DNA of 64,000 nucleotides, from positions 1 to 64,000 of the forward strand of contig CANXME010002456.1 in the NCBI GenBank assembly GCA_948144175.1, in the 5' to 3' direction. This document shows positions 14,021 to 26,547 of the stretch, piece by piece. The translations under genes and the position numbers were made by a program. Numbering within the stretch: the first letter of the stretch is position 1; every line of letters begins with the position of its first letter. This DNA comes from Closterium sp. NIES-65. Lineage: Eukaryota; Streptophyta; Zygnematophyceae; Desmidiales; Closteriaceae. The notes beneath the pieces were generated by a model that was given only the letters and a program-made list of their open reading frames with translations, was not told where the DNA came from and made no database searches.

Positions 14021-17000
14021 TTGCACATGCTAGGCCCTTGTTCGATCAATTTTGCACTCGCTAGGTCCTTGTTCTTGAAGTTTTGCACACGCTAGGCCCT
14101 TGTTCTTGCAATTTTGCACACGCTAGGCACTTGTTCTTCCAATTTTGCACTCACTAGGCCCTTGTTCTTGAAATTTTGCACACGCTAGGCCCCTGTTCTT
14201 GCACTTTTGCACACGCTAGGCCCTTGTTCTTCCAATTTTGCACGCGCTAGGCCCTTGTTCTTGCAATTTTGCACACGTTAGGCAATTGTTCTTGCAGTTT
14301 TGCACACGCTAGGCCCTTGTTCTTGAAATTTTGCACTCGCTAGGCCCTTGTTCTTGAAATTTTGCACACGCTAGGCCTTTGTTCTTACTATTTTGCACAC
14401 GCTAGGCCCTTGTTCTTCCAATTTTGCACTCGCTAGGCCCTTGTTCTTGCAATTTTGCACATGCTAGGCCCTTGTTCTTGCATATATGCACACACTTGGC
14501 CCTTGTTCTTGAAATTTTGCACTCGCTAGGCCCTTGTTCTTGAAATATTGCATACGCTAGGCCCTTGTTCTTGCAATTTTGAACACGCTAGGCCCTTGTT
14601 CTTGCAATTTTGTACACGCTAGGCCCTTTTTCTTCCAATTTTGCACTCACTAGGCCCTTGTTCTTGAAATTTTGCACACGCTAGGCCCTTGTTCTTGCAA
14701 TTTTGCACACGCTAGGCCCTTGTTCTTGCAATTTTGCACTCGCTAGGCCCTTGTTCTTGCAATTTTGCACACGCTAGGCCCTTGTTCTTGCTATTTTGCA
14801 CACGCTATGCCCTTGTTCTTGCTATTTTGCACACGCTAGGCCCTTGTTCTTGCAATTTTGCACACGCTAGGCCCTTGTTCTTGCAATTCTGCACATGCTA
14901 GGCCCTTGTTCTTGCTATTTTGCACATGCTAGGCCATTGTTCTTCGAGTTTTGCATACTCTTGGCCCTTGTTCTATAAAGTTTGCACTAGCAAGGTCCTT
15001 GTTCTTGAAGTTTTGCACACGCTAGGCCCTTGTTCTTGCAATTTTGCACACGCTAGGCACTTGTTCTTCCTATTTTGCACTCAGTAGGCCCTTGTTCTTG
15101 AAATTTTGCACACTTTAGGCCCTTGTTCTTGAAATTTTGCACACGCTAGGCCCTTGTTCTTGCAATTTTGAACACGCTAGGCTCTTGTTCTTGCAATTTT
15201 GCACATGCTAGTCCCTTTTTCTTCCAATGTTGCACTCGCTAGGCCCTTGTTCTTGAAATATTGCACACGCTAGGCCCTTGTTCTTGCAATTTTGCACACG
15301 CTAGGCCCTTATTCTTGCAATTTTGCACTCGCTATGCCCTTGTTCTTGCAATTTTGCACATGCTAGGCCCTTGTTCTTGCAATTTTGCACACACTAGGCC
15401 CTTATTCTTCCAATTTTGCACTCGCTAGGCCCTTGTTCTTGAACTTTTGCACATGCTAGGCCCTTGCTCTTGCAATTTTGCACATGCTAGGCCCTTGTTC
15501 TTGCAATTTTGCACTCGGTAGGCCCTTGTTCTTACTATTTTGCACACGCTAGGCCCTTGTTCTTCCAATTTTGCACACACTAGGCCCTTATTCTTCCAAT
15601 TTTGCACTCGCTTGGCCCTTGTTCTTGCAATTTTGCACATGCTAGGCCCTTGTTCTTGCAATTTTGCACACACTTGGCCCTTGTTCTTGAACTTTTGCAC
15701 TCGCTAGGCCCTTGTTCTTGAAATGTTGCGCACGCTAGGCCCTTGTTCTTGCAATTTTGCACATGCTAGGCCCTTGTTCTTGCAATTTTGCACTCGCTAG
15801 GCCCTTGTTCTTACTATTTTGCACACGCTAGGCCCTTGTTCTTCCACTTTTGCACACACTAGGCCCTTATTCTTCCAATTTTGCACTCGCTAGGCCCTTG
15901 TTCTTGCAATTTTGCACATGCTAGGCCCTTGTTCTTGCAATTTTGCACACACTTGGCCCTTGCTCTTGAAATTTTGCACTCGCTAGGCCCTTGTTCTTGA
16001 AATGTTGCACACGCTAGGCCCTTGCTCTTGCAATTTTGAACACGCTAGGCCCTTGTTCTTGCACTTTTGCACATGCTAGGCCCTTTTTTCTTCCTATTTT
16101 GCACTCGCTAGGCCCTTGTTCTTGAAATTTTGCACACGCTAGGCCCTTGGTCTTGCAATTTTGCACATGCTAGGCCCTTGTTCTTGCAATTTTGCACTCG
16201 CTAGGCCCTTATTCTTGCAATTTTGCTTTCGCTAGGCCCTTGTTCTTGCAATTTTGCACACGCTAGACCCTTGTTCTTCCTATTTTGCACACGCTAGGCC
16301 CTTGTTCTTGCTATTTTGCACACGCTAGGCCCTTGTTCTTGAAATTTTGCACACGCTAGGCCCTTGTTTTTGCAATTTTGCACACGCTAGGCCCTTGTTC
16401 TTGCTATTTTGCACATGCTAGGCCGTTGTTCTTCCAGTTTTGCACACTCTAGGCCCTTGTTCTATAAATTTTGCACTAGCTAGGTCCTTGTTCTTGAAGT
16501 TTTGCACATGCTAGGCCCTTGTTCTTGCAATTTTGCACACGCTAGGCCTTTGTTCTTGCAATTTTGCACATGCTAGGCCCTTGTTCTTCCAATTTTGCAC
16601 TCGCTAGGCCCTTGTTCTTGCAATTTTGCACACGTTAGGCCCTTGTTCTTCCAATTTTGCACACGCTAGGCCTTTGTTCTTCCTTTGTTACACTCGCTAG
16701 GCCCTTGTTCTTGCAATTTTGCACACGCTAGGCCCTTGTTCTTGCAATTTTGTACACGCTAGGCCCTTGTTCTTGCAATTTTGCACTCGCTAGGCCCTTT
16801 GTCTTGCAATTTTGCACTCGCTAGGTCCTTGTTCTTGCAATTTTGCACACGCTAGGCCCTTGTTCTTGCTATTTTGCACACGCTAGGCCCTTGTTCTTGC
16901 AATTTTGCACACACTTGGCCCTTGTTCTTGAAATTTTGCACTCGCTAGGCCCTTGTTCTTGAAATGTTGCACACGCTAGGCCCTTGTTCTTGCAATTTTG

Positions 17001-19920
17001 AACACGCTAGGCCCTTGTTCTTGCAATTTTGCACACGCTAGGCCCTTTTTCTTCCAATTTTGCACTCGCTAGGTCCTTGTTATTGAAATTTTGCACACGC
17101 TAGGCCCTTGTTCTTGCAATTTTGCACACGCTAGGCCCTTGTTCTTGCAATTTTGCACTCGCTAGGCCCTTGTTCTTGCAATTTTGCACTCGCTAGGTCC
17201 TTGTTCTTGCAATTTTGCACACGCTAGGCCCTTGTTCTTTCTATTTTGCACACGCTAGGCCCTTGTTCTTGCTATTTTGCATACGTTATGCCCTTGTTCT
17301 TGAAATTTTGCACACGCTAGGCCCTTGTTCTTGCTATATTGCACATGCTAGACCCTTGTTCTTCTAGTTTTGCACATGCTAGGCCCTTGTTCGATCAATT
17401 TTGCACTCGCTAGGTCCTTGTTCTTGAAGTTTTGCACACGCTAGGCCCTTGTTCTTGCAATTTTGCACACGCTAGGCACTTGTTCTTCCAATTTTGCACT
17501 CACTAGGCCCTTGTTCTTGAAATTTTGCACACGCTAGGCCCCTGTTCTTGCAATTTTGCACACGCTAGGCCCTTGTTCTTCCAATTTTGCACGCGCTAGG
17601 CCCTTGTTCTTGCAATTTTGCACACGCTAGGCAATTGTTCTTGCAGTTTTGCACACGCTAGGCCCTTGTTCTTGAAATTTTGCACTCGCTAGGCCCTTGT
17701 TCTTGAAATTTTGCACACGCTAGGCCTTTGTTCTTACTATTTTGCACACACTAGGCCCTTGTTCTTCCTATTTTGCACACGCTAGGCCCTTGTTCTTCCA
17801 ATTTTGCACTCGCTAGGCCCTTGTTCTTGCAATTTTGCACATGCTAGGCCCTTGTTCTTGCATATATGCAATCACTTGGCCCTTGTTCTTGAAATTTTGC
17901 ACTCGCTAGGCCCTTGTTCTTGAAATATTGCACACGCTAGGCCCTTGTTCTTGCAATTTTGAACACGCTAGGCCCTTGTTCTTGCAATTTTGTACACGCT
18001 AGGCCCTTTTTCTTCCAATTTTGCACTCACTAGGCCCTTTTTCTTGAAATTTTGCACACGCTAGGCCCTTGTTCTTGCAATTTTGCACACGCTAGGCCCT
18101 TGTTCTTGCAATTTTGCACTCGCTAGGCCCTTGTTCTTGCAATTTTGCACACGCTAGGCCCTTGTTCTTGCTATTTTGCACACGCTATGCCCTTGTTCTT
18201 GCTATTTTGCACACGCTAGGCCCTTGTTCTTGCAATTTTGCACACGCTAGGCCCTTGTTCTTGCAATTCCGCACATGCTAGGCCCTTGTTCTTGCTATTT
18301 TGCACATGCTAGGCCATTGTTCTTCGAGTTTTGCACACTCTTGGCCCTTGTTCTATAAAGTTTGCACTAGCTAGGTCCTTCTTCTTGAAGTTTTGCACAC
18401 GCTAGGCCCTTGTTCTTGCAATTTTGCACACGCTAGGCACTTGTTCTTCCTATTTTGCACTCAGTAGGCCCTTGTTCTTGAAATTTTGCACACGTTAGGC
18501 CCTTGTTCTTGAAATTTTGCACACGCTAGGCCCTTGTTCTTGCAATTTTGAACACGCTAGGCTCTTGTTCTTGCAATTTTGCACATGCTAGTCCCTTTTT
18601 CTTCCAATGTTGCACTCGCTAGGCCCTTGTTCTTGAAATATTGCACACGCTAGGCCCTTGTTCTTGCAATTTTGCACACGCTAGGCCCTTATTCTTGCAA
18701 TTTTGCACTCGCTAGGCCCTTGTTCTTGCAATTTTGCACATGCTAGGCTCTTGTTCTTGCAATTTTGCACACACTAGGCCCTTATTCTTCCAATTCTGCA
18801 CTCGCTAGGCCCTTGTTCTTGAACTTTTGCACATGCTAGGCCCTTGTTCTTGCAATTTTGCACATGCTAGGCCCTTGTTCTTGCAATTTTGCACTCGGTA
18901 GGCCCTTGTTCTTACTATTTTGCACACGCTAGGCCCTTGTTCTACCAATTTTGCACACACTAGGCCCTTATTCTTCCAATTTTGCACTCGCTAGGCCCTT
19001 GTTCTTGCAATTTTGCACATGCTAGGCCCTTGTTCTTGAAATTTTGCACACACTTGGCCCTTGTTCTTGAACGTTTGCACTCGCTAGGCCCTTGTTCTTG
19101 AAATGTTGCGCACGCTAGGCCCTTGTTCTTGCAATTTTGCACATGCTAGGCCCTTGTTCTTGCAATTTTGCACTCGCTAGGCCCTTGTTCTTACTATTTT
19201 GCACATGCTAGGCCCTTGTTCTTCCACTTTTGCACACACTAGGCCCTTATTCTTCCAATTTTGCACTCGCTAGGCCCTTGTTCTTGCAATTTTGCACATG
19301 CTAGGCCCTTGTTCTTGCAATTTTGCACACACTTGGCCCTTGTTCTTGAAATTTTGCACTCGCTAGGCCCTTGTTCTTGAAATGTTGCACACGCTAGGCC
19401 CTTGCTCTTGCAATTTTGAACACGCTAGGCCCTTGTTCTTGCACTTTTGCACATGCTAGGCCCTTTTTCTTCCTATTTTGCACTCGCTAGGCCCTTGTTC
19501 TTGAAATTTTGCACACGCTAGGCCCTTGGTCTTGCAATTTTGCACATGCTAGGCCCTTGTTCTTGCAATTTTGCACTCGCTAGGCCCTTATTCTTGCAAT
19601 TTTGCTTTCGCTAGGCCCTTGTTCTTGCAATTTTGCACACGCTAGACCCTTGTTCTTGCTATTTTGCACACGCTAGGCCCTTGTTCTTGCTATTTTGCAC
19701 ACGCTAGGCCCTTGTTCTTGAAATTTTGCACACGCTAGGCCCTTGTTTTTGCAATTTTGCACACGCTAGGCCCTTGTTCTTGCTATTTTGCACATGCTAG
19801 GCCGTTGTTCTTCCAGTTTTGCACACTCTAGGCCCTTGTTCTATAAATTTTGCACTAGCTAGGTCCTTGTTCTTGAAGTTTTGCACATGCTAGGCCCTTG
19901 TTCTTGCAATTTTGCACACG
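13550..19920. repeat. Higher-order repeat of 108-109 satellite units (about 3.35-3.38 kb), two copies
   Basis: The rare unit beginning TTCGATCAATTTTGC is at 14041 and 17390 (3349 bp apart), and a later marker block is at 15580 and 18960 (3380 bp). The two offsets are 108 and 109 units plus one base. The single base is explained by one extra T in a T run near 16085, and the 31-bp difference by one extra unit near 17750. The copies diverge after about 19920. Boundaries are approximate. Confidence 0.75.
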
Positions 19921-21372
19921 CTAGGCACTTTTTCTTCCCATTTTGCAATCACTAGGCCCTTGTCCTTGAAATTTTGCACACGCTAGGCCCTTGTTCTTGC
20001 AATTTTGCACACGCTAGGCCCTTGTTCTTCCAATTTTGCACTCGCTAGGCCCTTGTTCTTGCAATTTTGCACACGTTAGGCCCTTGTTCTTCCAATTTTG
20101 CACACGCTAGGCCCTTGATCTTCCTTTGTTACACTTGCTAGGCCCTTGTTCTTGCAATTTTGCACACGCTAGGCCCTTGTTCTTGCAATTTTGTACACGC
20201 TAGGCCCTTGTTCTTGCAATTTTGCACTCGCTAGGCCCTTGTTCTTGCAATTTTGCACTCGCTAGGTCCTTGTTCTTGCAATTTTGCACACGCTAGGCCC
20301 TTGTTCTTGCTATTTTGCACACGCTAGGCCCTTGTTCTTGCTATTTTGCACACGCTATGCCCTTGTTCTTGAAATTTTGCACACGCTAGGCCCTTGTTCT
20401 TGCTATTTTGCACATGCTAGGCCCTTGCTCTTCCAGTTTTGCACACGCTAGGCCCTTGTTCTATAAATTTTGCACTCGCTAGGTCCTTGTTCTTGAAGTT
20501 TTGCACACGCTAGGCCCTTGTTCTTGCAATTTTGCACACGCTAGGCCCTTGTTCTTCCAATTTTGCACTCGCTAGGCCCTTGTTCTTGCAATTTTGCACA
20601 CGCTAGGCCCTTGTTCTTGCAGTTTTGCACACGCTAGGCCCTTGTTTTTGAGATTCTGAACTCGCTAGGCCCTTGTTCTTGAAATTTTGCACACGCTAGG
20701 CCTTTGTTCTTACTATTTTGCACACGCTAGGCCCTTGTTCTTCCAATTTTGCACACGCTAGGCCCTTGTTCTTCCAATTTTGCACCCGCTAGGCCCTTGT
20801 TCTTGCAATTTTGCACATGCTAGGCCCTTGTTCTTGCAATGTTGCACACACTTGGCCCTTGTTCTTGAAATTTTGCACTCGCTAGGCCCTTGTTCTTGAA
20901 ATGTTGCTCATGCTAGGCCCTTGTTCTTGCAATTTTGAACACGCTAGGCCCTTGTTCTTGAAATTTTGCACACGCTAGGCCCTTGTTCTTGCAATTTTGC
21001 ACACGCTAGGCCCTTGTTCTTGCAATTTTGCACACGCTAGGCCCTTGTTCTTGCAATTTTGCACACGCTAGGCCCTTGTTCTTGCAATTTTGCACACGCT
21101 AGGCCCTTGTTCTTGCAATTTTGCACTCGCTAGGCCCTTGTTCTTGAAATTTTGCACACGCTAGGCCCTTGTTCTTGCAATTTTGCACACGCTAGGCCCT
21201 TGCTCTTGCAATTTTGCACACGCTAGGCCCTTGTTCTTGCAATTTTGCACTCGCTAGGCCCTTATTCTTGCAATTTTGCACACGCTAGGCCCTTGTTCTT
21301 GCTATTTTGCACATGCTAGGCCCTTGTTCTTGCTATTTTGCACACGCTAGGCCCTTGTTCTTGAAATTTTGC

Positions 21373-23413
21373 GTCCGCGTCCACGTCCACGTCCACGTCC
21401 ACCACCTCGTCCGCGTCCACGTCGACGTCCACGTCCACGTCCACCACCGCGTCCACGTCGACGTCCACGTCCACGTCCACGTCCACGTCCATCACCACGT
21501 CCACGTCGACGTCGACGTCCACGTCCACGTCCACCACGTCCACGTCCACGTCGTCCACGTCCAAGTCTGCATCCTCTACGTCCACGTCGACCACGTCCAC
21601 GTCCACGTCCACCACGTCCACCACATCCACATCCACGTCCACCACGTCGACGACCGCGTCCACGTCCACCACGTCCACGTCCACCACGTCCACGTCCACA
21701 TCCACCACGTCCACGTCCACGTCCACCATGTCGACGACCGCGTCTGCGACCGCGTCCACGTCCACGTCCACGTCCGCGTCCACGTCCACGACCACGTCCA
21801 CGTCCACCACCGCTTCCACGTCCACGTCCACGTCCACGTCCACCACCGCGTCCACGTCCACGTCGACGACCGCGTCCACGTCCACGACCGCGTCCACCAC
21901 CGCGTCCACGTCCACGTCCACGTCCACCACCGCGTCCACCACGTCCACGTCCACGTCCGCGTCCACCACTGCGTCCACCACGTCCACGTCCACGTCCGTG
22001 TCCACCACTGCGTCCACCACCGTGTCCACGTCCCCGTCCACGTCCACGTCCACGTCCACGTCCACGACCACGTGCACGTCCACGACCACGTCCACGTCCA
22101 CGTCCACGTCCACCACGTCTACGTCCACGTCCACGACCGCGTCCACCACGTCCACGTCCACGTCCACGTCCACGACCGCGTCCACCACGTCCACGTCCAC
22201 GACCGCATCCACCACATCCACGTCCACGTCCGAGTCCACGACCGCTCCACGTCCGCGTCCACGTCCGCGTCCAAGACCGCTCCACGTCCGCGTCCACGTC
22301 CACGTCCGCGTCCACGACCGCTCCACGTCCATGTCCACGTCCACGACCACGTCCACGTCCACGTCCAAGTCCACGTCCACCATCGCGTCCACGTCCAAGT
22401 CCACGTCCACGTCCACGTCCACGTCCACGTCCACCACGTCGACGTCCATGTCCACGTCCACGTCCACGACCACATCCACGTCCACGTCCACGTCCACCAC
22501 GTCCACGTCCACGTCCACCACGTCCATCACGTCCACGTCTACATCCACCACGTCCACGTCCATGTCCACGTCTACGTCCACCACGTCCACGACCATGTCC
22601 ACGACCACGTCCGCGTCCACGTCTACGTCCGCGTCCACGACCGCGTCCCCGTCCACGTCCGCGTCCACGTCCACGACCGCGTCCACGACCATGTCCGCGT
22701 CCGCGTCCACGACCACGTCCACGTCCACCACGTCCGCGTCCGCGTCCACGTCCACGTCCATATCCACGTCCACGTCCGCGTCCACGTCCACGTCCGCGTC
22801 CATATCCACGTCCACGTCCACGTCCACCTCCAGGTCCACGTCCACGCCCACGTCCACGTCCACGTCCAAGTCCACGTCCACGTCCACGTCCACGACCACG
22901 TCCACGTCCACCACGTCCACGTCCACCTCCACGTCCACGTCCACCACGTCCACGTCCACCACGTCCACGTCCACCTCCACGTCCACGTCGACGACCACGT
23001 CCACGACCACGTCCACGTCCACGTCCACCACGTCCACGTCCACGTCCACGTCCACGTCCACGTCTAGGTCCACGTTCACGTCCACGTCCGCGTCCAGGTC
23101 CACGTCCACGTCCACGTCCACGACCACCACGTCCACGTCCACGTCCACGTCCACCACGTCCATGTCCACGTCCACGTCCACGACCACGTCCACGTCCACG
23201 TCCACGACCACGACCACGTCCACGACCACGTCCACGTCCGCGACCACGTCCACGTCCACGTCCACGTCCGCGACCACGTCCACGTCCACGTCCACGACCG
23301 CGACCACGTCCACGTCCACGTCCACGACCACGTCCACGTCCACCATGTCCACGTCCACGACAACGTCCACGTCCACGTCCACGTCCACCACGTCCACGTC
23401 CACATCCACGTCT
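21373..23413. repeat. CCACGT-type hexamer/trinucleotide array, 2.04 kb
   Basis: The last satellite unit ends in TTTTGC and the next base begins a run made almost only of the triplets CCA, CGT, CGA, CCG and a few variants, mostly as CCACGT hexamers with CCACCACGT and ACGACC interruptions. Nearly every G on the top strand lies in a CG dinucleotide. Neither CCACGT nor its complement contains a stop triplet, so most frames on both strands stay open for hundreds of codons (Pro-Arg, His-Val, Ser-Thr, Asp-Val, Gly-Arg or Trp-Thr repeats). I therefore do not call a gene. Each hexamer contains CACGTC, an ACGT-core sequence known as a plant bZIP site. Confidence 0.95.
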
Positions 23414-26400
23414 AGCAGAAACAACATCGGCAGCAGCAGAGACAACATCGGCAGCAGCAGAAACAACATCGGCAGCAGCAGAAACAACATCGGCAGCAGT
23501 AGGAACAACAAGAGTAGCAGCAACAACGACACCAGTCCTCGTCGATGAAGCACCGCCAACACCAGCACAACAGCTCCACCCAGCACCACGAGAAGTTCAT
23601 CGTAGCGCCAACTTCATCGCCAGCTTTTTCTCCAACTCCGACATGTACCGACGATCATCCGGGCATCGCGCCGATGAAAGTACCTGGCACGCAAGAATGG
23701 GACACGCAAGCAACACTGTGTTAAACAACACCATAAGAGCAGGAGTCCTTGACAAGGACTCGTTACTACTACTCGACGGAAGAGAACTTCAACGAGCACG
23801 AGGAGCATGCCTCACCTGCCCCGAAGCCAACTTACCACATCGGCCGTTCGCTCCTCGTCACAACCCGAGCGCACCCGCGTACGCACCACTCAAAAAAGTG
23901 TACAGCGACATCCTGTACAATCGGGAGCCAGGACAAGTAATCTACAACTACACAATCACCTTCATCATCGCCGCCACCCGCTACGTCTGGCACCTAAACC
24001 TACCCAGCCGCGACATGGCCCTCGCAGCGTTCGCTGCCTGGCTACCAGTAGCAGAGAGAGAGTCGGGCGTAAAGCTGAAAAGCTTCCAGTCCGAGGGAGG
24101 AGGAGAATCTACCTCTCAACGCTTCAAGTAGTACCTGGCGGAAAGAGGCATCAAGCAGCTCCTCTCCCTTCCCTATGCCCATCAACAGCAAGGCGTAGCA
24201 GAAAGAATGAACAGGACTCTGCAGAACAGCATGCGCAAACTGTTGCGTGGCATGCGGCTACCCAACCACCAGTGGCCTGCAGCAATGGACCACGCTGTCA
24301 TGCTGCACAACTTGCTGTCGTCATCATCGCTTCCGAACAACGCATCACCGCATCTGCTGTGGACAGGGAAACAGGGCAGCACAAAAATGTTACGAGTGTT
24401 CGGATGCATGGTACAGTACCGACCCCCAGCAGCACGAGCGGGAAGATTTTCACAATGCGCACAGTGGGGACTACACCTCGGCATCGAAAATAATTACAAC
24501 GCATGGAAAATCTTTGACATCCACTCCAAGGAAACAGTAGCAGCACGCGACGTCATCTTCTACGAACGACTCACACTCCTGACATACCTTGCCAACCTGC
24601 AAGAGGACCAAGATCCCACAGGTGGTTTTCGTGGAGACCGAGCCTTCGCCTCCGCAGAAGACGAAGCTGACTGGGACGAGCAGAATGTGGACAACGCGTC
24701 AGAAGAAGCCGGACCTCTACCGTTCTGCTCCGTCGAAATTCCCATGGACGAAGACAACCCTCGCGAAAGCGTCAACACCGAAACCTTCTACTACTTCGCC
24801 GACAACGGTTACGTAACACCTGCGACAGTCAACACCAACGAAGCAGAACGAGTAGGACCAAATTTCTAACCCGATCCAGAAGCGGGAGATGAAGCAGCTT
24901 ATCCCGAGGACGCAAATCTTCCCCGCTACTCACAAACTGGACTGCAAATACTCGGCCTCGTCACCGCAGTCCATGGAGACACTCTTCCTAAGGAGTCTGC
25001 GACGGTTCAGCAGCCTCTGGGGGGGGAACACAGGGAGAAATGGCGTGAAGCCATGGACAAAGAGTTAAAGGCGCTAGAGGACCGGAACACCTGGAAAGTC
25101 ATCCCCATCAGCGTGGCGAGGAACAAAACCATCCTCACCGGGAAATGGGTCTTCCGCGTTAAATCAAAAGCAGATGGCACAATTGAGAAGTTCAAAGCAC
25201 GCTGGGTTGTGTGTGGATTCGATGAAGAGCACGGACGGGACTTCACCGAGACATTCGCCCCGGTTAGCCGACATACCTCACTTCGAATCATCCTCGCGAT
25301 CGCCGCCATGAAGAAAAAGAAGCTGCGGCAAATCGACGTCGCCAACGCATTCCTCAACGCACCTGTTGATGCCGAAATCTTCGTTGAGTTACCACACAGC
25401 TCCCACGGAGAACCCAACCAAGTTTGCAAGCTACTCAAGTCACTCTACGGCATCAAGCAGGCCCCGCGACTGTGGCAACAGCACCTGCACGCTCGCCTCA
25501 TCCGCATCGGCTTCAAGTAGCTACCGCACGATCAAGGCATGTACCGGCTCACTAAAGACGAAGACTACATTCTGCTAATCGTCTACGTGGATGATCTTCT
25601 CTACATCGGCTCGACTGATGGCATAACCACCTGGTTTGAAGGGGAGCTGCAGCGAGATCTCACGCTCACAGTCTCATCTACCGTCACTCAGTACCTCGTC
25701 CTCAACATCCGCGAAGAAAAGAACGCAATCTACCTCAGCGCCGAAAAATACGCCGACACTATCGCCAAACGCTTTACGATCGCACCAGCAGCCATCTCCA
25801 TGCCATACCGCTACACGGCAGGGAACGACAAAGGAGGCTCCGCCCTACTCAAACCCGCCGGCATACGAGACTACTAGAAGAAGCTGGGATGTCTACTCTT
25901 CGCAGCCGTCACCTGTCGTCCCGACCTCTCATACTCCGCAAGCCAGCTCGCTACCTATCTCAAAAGGCCTGAAGCAGAGCATCTGGCGGAACTCGACCGC
26001 GCTCTTCACTACTTCGTCAGCACCCCGACGGTCGGCCTGACCTACCATAAGAACGCAACTGCACCACCTAAGCTAATCGGTTACGTCGACGCAGAACACG
26101 CGGGCGACTCCGACAACAGACGATCGCGCACCGACTATATCTATCGCTTCGAGCCTATCGGGCCTATCTCCTGGCAATCGAGCAAGCAAGAACTAATTGC
26201 TCTCTCATCAGCTGAAGCATAATATATTGCACTCTGCTCAGCCACCAAGGAAGGACTCTACCTTCGCGAACTAGAGAAGAAGTGAAGTTAGCCGAGTTAC
26301 CCAACTTCACCCTCTTGTGCGACAACCAATCTGCAATCGTGTTTGCGAACAGGACGAAACACATCGCCCTGCGATATTTCTTCGTGAAGGACGAGATCGA

Positions 26401-26547
26401 GAAGGGAAGAAACGTCCTGTCATACTGTCCCACGTCCGAGATGGCAGCTGACTACCTGACCAAGAAACTCGGAAAGCAGAAGTTCAAATACTGCATGTTG
26501 CTGACTGGACAGAGCCACGTCAGCGACACTCCAGAAGCGAAGGGGAG

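Larger units (their letters stand above)
1..21372. repeat. 31-bp satellite array, about 690 copies
   Basis: The whole stretch is a head-to-tail array of a 31-bp unit; a consensus copy can be read at 21006-21036. Each unit starts CTAGGCCCTTG and carries TGCAATTTTGCA, a 5-bp inverted repeat (TGCAA/TTGCA) around TT. The commonest variants change the left arm of that dyad (TGAAA, TCCAA, TGCTA, TACTA) or the last bases before the next unit (ACACG, ACTCG, ACATG, ACACA). The array is open at the left window edge and contains no other sequence. Because 31 is not a multiple of three, three units make a 31-residue periodic reading frame; the many short open frames here are by-products, not genes. Function is unknown; centromeric or heterochromatic satellite is an inference. 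Confidence 0.97.

Noticed and set aside
2196-19142. Repeated 60-91 residue open frames (MQNCKNKGLACA-type) on the - strand
   Set aside because: They are translations of the 31-bp satellite; the 31-residue period is three units, and they start at GTG. No codon bias, start context or neighbours support genes.
1-21372. CRISPR-like array
   Set aside because: Direct repeats have no unique spacers; the unit is contiguous and variants are single-base changes. This is a satellite in a eukaryotic context.
21307-23589. Large repetitive proteins of 300-920 residues in the hexamer array on both strands
   Set aside because: The hexamer lacks stops on either strand, so open frames there carry no information about coding.
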